6,954 bases of DNA. It comes from Methanoregulaceae archaeon UBA288. GTDB lineage: Archaea > Halobacteriota > Methanomicrobia > Methanomicrobiales > Methanospirillaceae. This document shows positions 5,438 to 6,954 of this stretch, in pieces; the first letter of the stretch is position 1, and each line of letters opens with the position of its first letter. Under the pieces are notes generated by a model that saw nothing but the letters and a program-made list of their open reading frames with translations, had not been told where the DNA came from and searched no databases. The translations under genes and the position numbers were made by a program. Location: the NCBI GenBank assembly GCA_002495225.1, contig DAEF01000020.1, positions 1-6,954 of the forward strand, in the 5' to 3' direction.

Positions 5438-6954
5438 ATGGATCACTCCATCGTGAGACTGCTGCTTCTCGCGGCACTGCTGCTGGTCGTGCTGGTCACG
5501 GGCCCTGCGTCCGCCCTGACCTGGCAGATCGAGACCGTAGATTCGGCAGGGGTCGTCGGGCGGGACACATCCCTTGCGTTGAACGGGACCGGGATTCCCC
5601 ACATCAGCTACTTCGAATATAACTATGACGGCCCGGATTTAAACCTGAAGTATGCGTGGTACGACGGCTCGAGCTGGCAGAACGAGACGGTGGATTCGGA
5701 CGGGGATGTCGGGAGTTGTTCGTCCCTTGCCATCGACGCAGCCGGCACCCCCCGCATCAGTTACCAGGGGCAAGGCGTCCTGATGTACGCCTGGCGGGAC
5801 GGCACGGGCTGGCACCGCGAGACAGTGGACTCTTCGGAGGGGTTGGGGGTGAATCGGGGGGGTGACACGTCCCTCGCGCTCGACGCCGCCGGCAACCCCC
5901 GCATCGCCTATACCAACTACGGGAACCCGTACCAACGCCTGAAGTACGCCTGGCGCGACGGCGCCGGATGGCACGCCGAGACGGTTGACCCTGGGTATTG
6001 CGGTCCGGAAGCCTCGCTGGCGCTGGACGGCGCCGGAAACCCCTGTATCGCTTATCGGGAGGATCCGATGAACAACCAACTCAAGTACGCCTGGCGCGAC
6101 GGCGACGGCTGGCACTTCGAGTATCCGGATCCAGCCGGGTCCAGGGAGATGGAGCCATCCCTCGCGCTTGACAGCGCCGGAAACCCCCGGATCGGCTACC
6201 GCGGCATCTCCGAGGACGACGAACTGAAGTTCGCGTGGCGGGACGGCACGGGCTGGCACAGCGAGACGGTTGATTCGAATCCCGTAGGACAGCCCTCCCT
6301 GGTGCTTGAAGCCGCCGGCAGTCCCCGGATCAGTTACTATAACTATACGGCTCCCAGCGACGGCGACCTGAAGTACGCGTGGCGGGACGGCGGGGGCTGG
6401 CACAGCGAGACGGTAGACTCGGAGGGGGATGTCGGGCGCTATTCGTCCCTGGCGCTCGACGGCGCCGGCAACCCCCGGATCAGCTATAATGCCTATGGTA
6501 TTCACGACCTGAAGTACGCGTCGGCCGGCCCGCCTCCGCCTGCCGCCGAGTTCGCAGCGAACGTCACCTCCGGCGCGGCGCCGCTCGCCGTCGGGTTCAC
6601 GGACCTTTCGACCGGCTCCCCGACCGGCTGGACCTGGGAGTTCGGCGACGGGGCGACCGCCGACGTCCGGAACCCCGTCCACGTCTACGCGTCTCCCGGC
6701 ACCTACACGGTCAATCTCACCGCGGTGTACGGCGCCGAGACCGATACCAGGACGAAGCCCGGGTTCATCAAGGTGGTGCAGCCGGTACCGGGTGCGCCGG
6801 CCGCTCCCACCGACACCGACGGTGACGGGCTCTTCGACGACGTGAACGGAAACGACCGCGCCGACTTCGCCGACGTGGTCCTGTACTTCAACCAGATGAC
6901 CTGGATCGACGGGAACCAGCCGGTCAGCGCGTTCGACTACAACGCGAACGGCCG
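5438..6954 (+). CDS. Exported seven-repeat propeller / PKD / dockerin-tagged protein (3' partial)
   Basis: This reading frame stays open from the ATG at 5438 to the window edge, giving 505 complete codons. Residues 1-26 are a signal peptide: R7, then a leucine/valine-rich core, then cleavage after A-S-A. Residues 29-362 contain seven repeats of about 45-51 residues of the form WHxETVD...SLALDxAGNPRISY...LKYAWRDG. These resemble a sialidase-like or BNR-like seven-blade propeller but lack the Asp-box SxDxGxxW. Residues 369-448 are a PKD domain (WEFGDG, HVYASPGTYTV). Residues 459-505 are the first 47 of an expected 61 residues of the dockerin-like module. If module length is conserved, the stop lies near position 6997 in window numbering, just outside. 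An in-frame ATG at 5405 would add 11 residues; 5438 was preferred because it gives a compact signal peptide. Like its neighbours it is probably a secreted binding protein; no catalytic motif was recognised. Confidence 0.92.
   Translation, partial: MDHSIVRLLLLAALLLVVLVTGPASALTWQIETVDSAGVVGRDTSLALNGTGIPHISYFEYNYDGPDLNLKYAWYDGSSWQNETVDSDGDVGSCSSLAIDAAGTPRISYQGQGVLMYAWRDGTGWHRETVDSSEGLGVNRGGDTSLALDAAGNPRIAYTNYGNPYQRLKYAWRDGAGWHAETVDPGYCGPEASLALDGAGNPCIAYREDPMNNQLKYAWRDGDGWHFEYPDPAGSREMEPSLALDSAGNPRIGYRGISEDDELKFAWRDGTGWHSETVDSNPVGQPSLVLEAAGSPRISYYNYTAPSDGDLKYAWRDGGGWHSETVDSEGDVGRYSSLALDGAGNPRISYNAYGIHDLKYASAGPPPPAAEFAANVTSGAAPLAVGFTDLSTGSPTGWTWEFGDGATADVRNPVHVYASPGTYTVNLTAVYGAETDTRTKPGFIKVVQPVPGAPAAPTDTDGDGLFDDVNGNDRADFADVVLYFNQMTWIDGNQPVSAFDYNANG
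5522..6523 (+). repeat. Seven tandem WHxETVD/SLALD/LKYAW repeats
   Basis: Seven units start at successive W residues (the first three at 5522, 5675 and 5810). Each unit has four conserved elements: W-x-x-E-T-V-D, S-L-A-L-D-x-A-G-x-P-x-I-x-Y, L-K-Y-A-W and D-G-x-G. Unit 5 is degenerate at its start (WHFEYPDP) and the last ends LKYAS without the WRDG. Seven units are enough for one closed seven-blade propeller. The repeat is recognisable from secreted microbial proteins, but I cannot name a family with certainty. Confidence 0.85.
6812..6954 (+). repeat. Dockerin-like module, truncated by the window edge
   Basis: The module is present through residue 47 of 61 and matches the copy at 4771-4953 at 37 of 47 positions by hand count. 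The first calcium-type loop reads DVNGNDRADFAD, so the usual glycine at loop position 6 is aspartate (codon 6854-6856). The second loop is cut off after DYNANG. Confidence 0.8.

Noticed and set aside
5065..5622. A + strand open frame covering the intergenic gap and the 5' part of the last gene
   Set aside because: It is arginine- and proline-rich without motifs and overlaps the signal peptide of the well-supported frame starting at 5438 in a different phase.
5639..6682. A 347-codon open frame on the - strand opposite the last gene
   Set aside because: It is the antisense shadow of the seven-repeat array. Its apparent repetition (for example recurring LAVPARAVPP) only reflects the repeats on the + strand.
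1..6954. The possibility that the truncated tag at the right edge joins the tag remnant at the left edge (circular molecule)
   Set aside because: Joining position 6954 to position 1 puts the two reading frames out of phase and omits the codons between NANG and FADVV, so they are separate genes.

Overview
The window is high-GC DNA that most likely comes from a methanogenic archaeon of the order Methanomicrobiales (Methanoculleus- or Methanofollis-like). This placement is an inference. It rests on secreted proteins built from NHL propellers, PKD domains and an IPT/TIG-like domain that end in a dockerin-like tail of the form DxNGNGRxDFADVV...FNNL, on short AT-rich promoter-like patches, and on weak or absent Shine-Dalgarno sites. 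No rRNA, tRNA or housekeeping gene is present to confirm it.

Layout: every gene reads on the + strand. Positions 1-36 are the last 11 codons and stop of an upstream gene. Positions 118-2784 encode an exported protein with a six-blade NHL propeller, two lectin-like modules, a PKD domain, an IPT/TIG-like domain and a dockerin-like tail. Positions 2914-4956 encode an exported protein with twelve NHL repeats (two six-blade propellers) and the same tail. Positions 5438 to the window edge encode a third exported protein with seven copies of a different propeller repeat (WHxETVD...SLALD...ISY...LKYAW), a PKD domain and most of the same tail. That last gene runs off the window, with its stop expected about 43 nt beyond the edge. 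Each gene has its own AT-rich promoter-like patch, so they look separately transcribed rather than one operon. The 481-nt gap before the last gene holds no convincing gene but contains an 18-bp perfect palindrome and an 8-bp-stem hairpin.

Taken together this is a tandem locus of at least four surface or extracellular proteins. They have different binding heads (6-, 12- and 7-blade propellers, lectin-like modules) on one nearly invariant C-terminal calcium-binding tag of about 61 residues. The likely roles are adhesion, cell-envelope display or extracellular assembly; no enzymatic active site was seen. A matching cohesin or receptor for the tag is not in the window.
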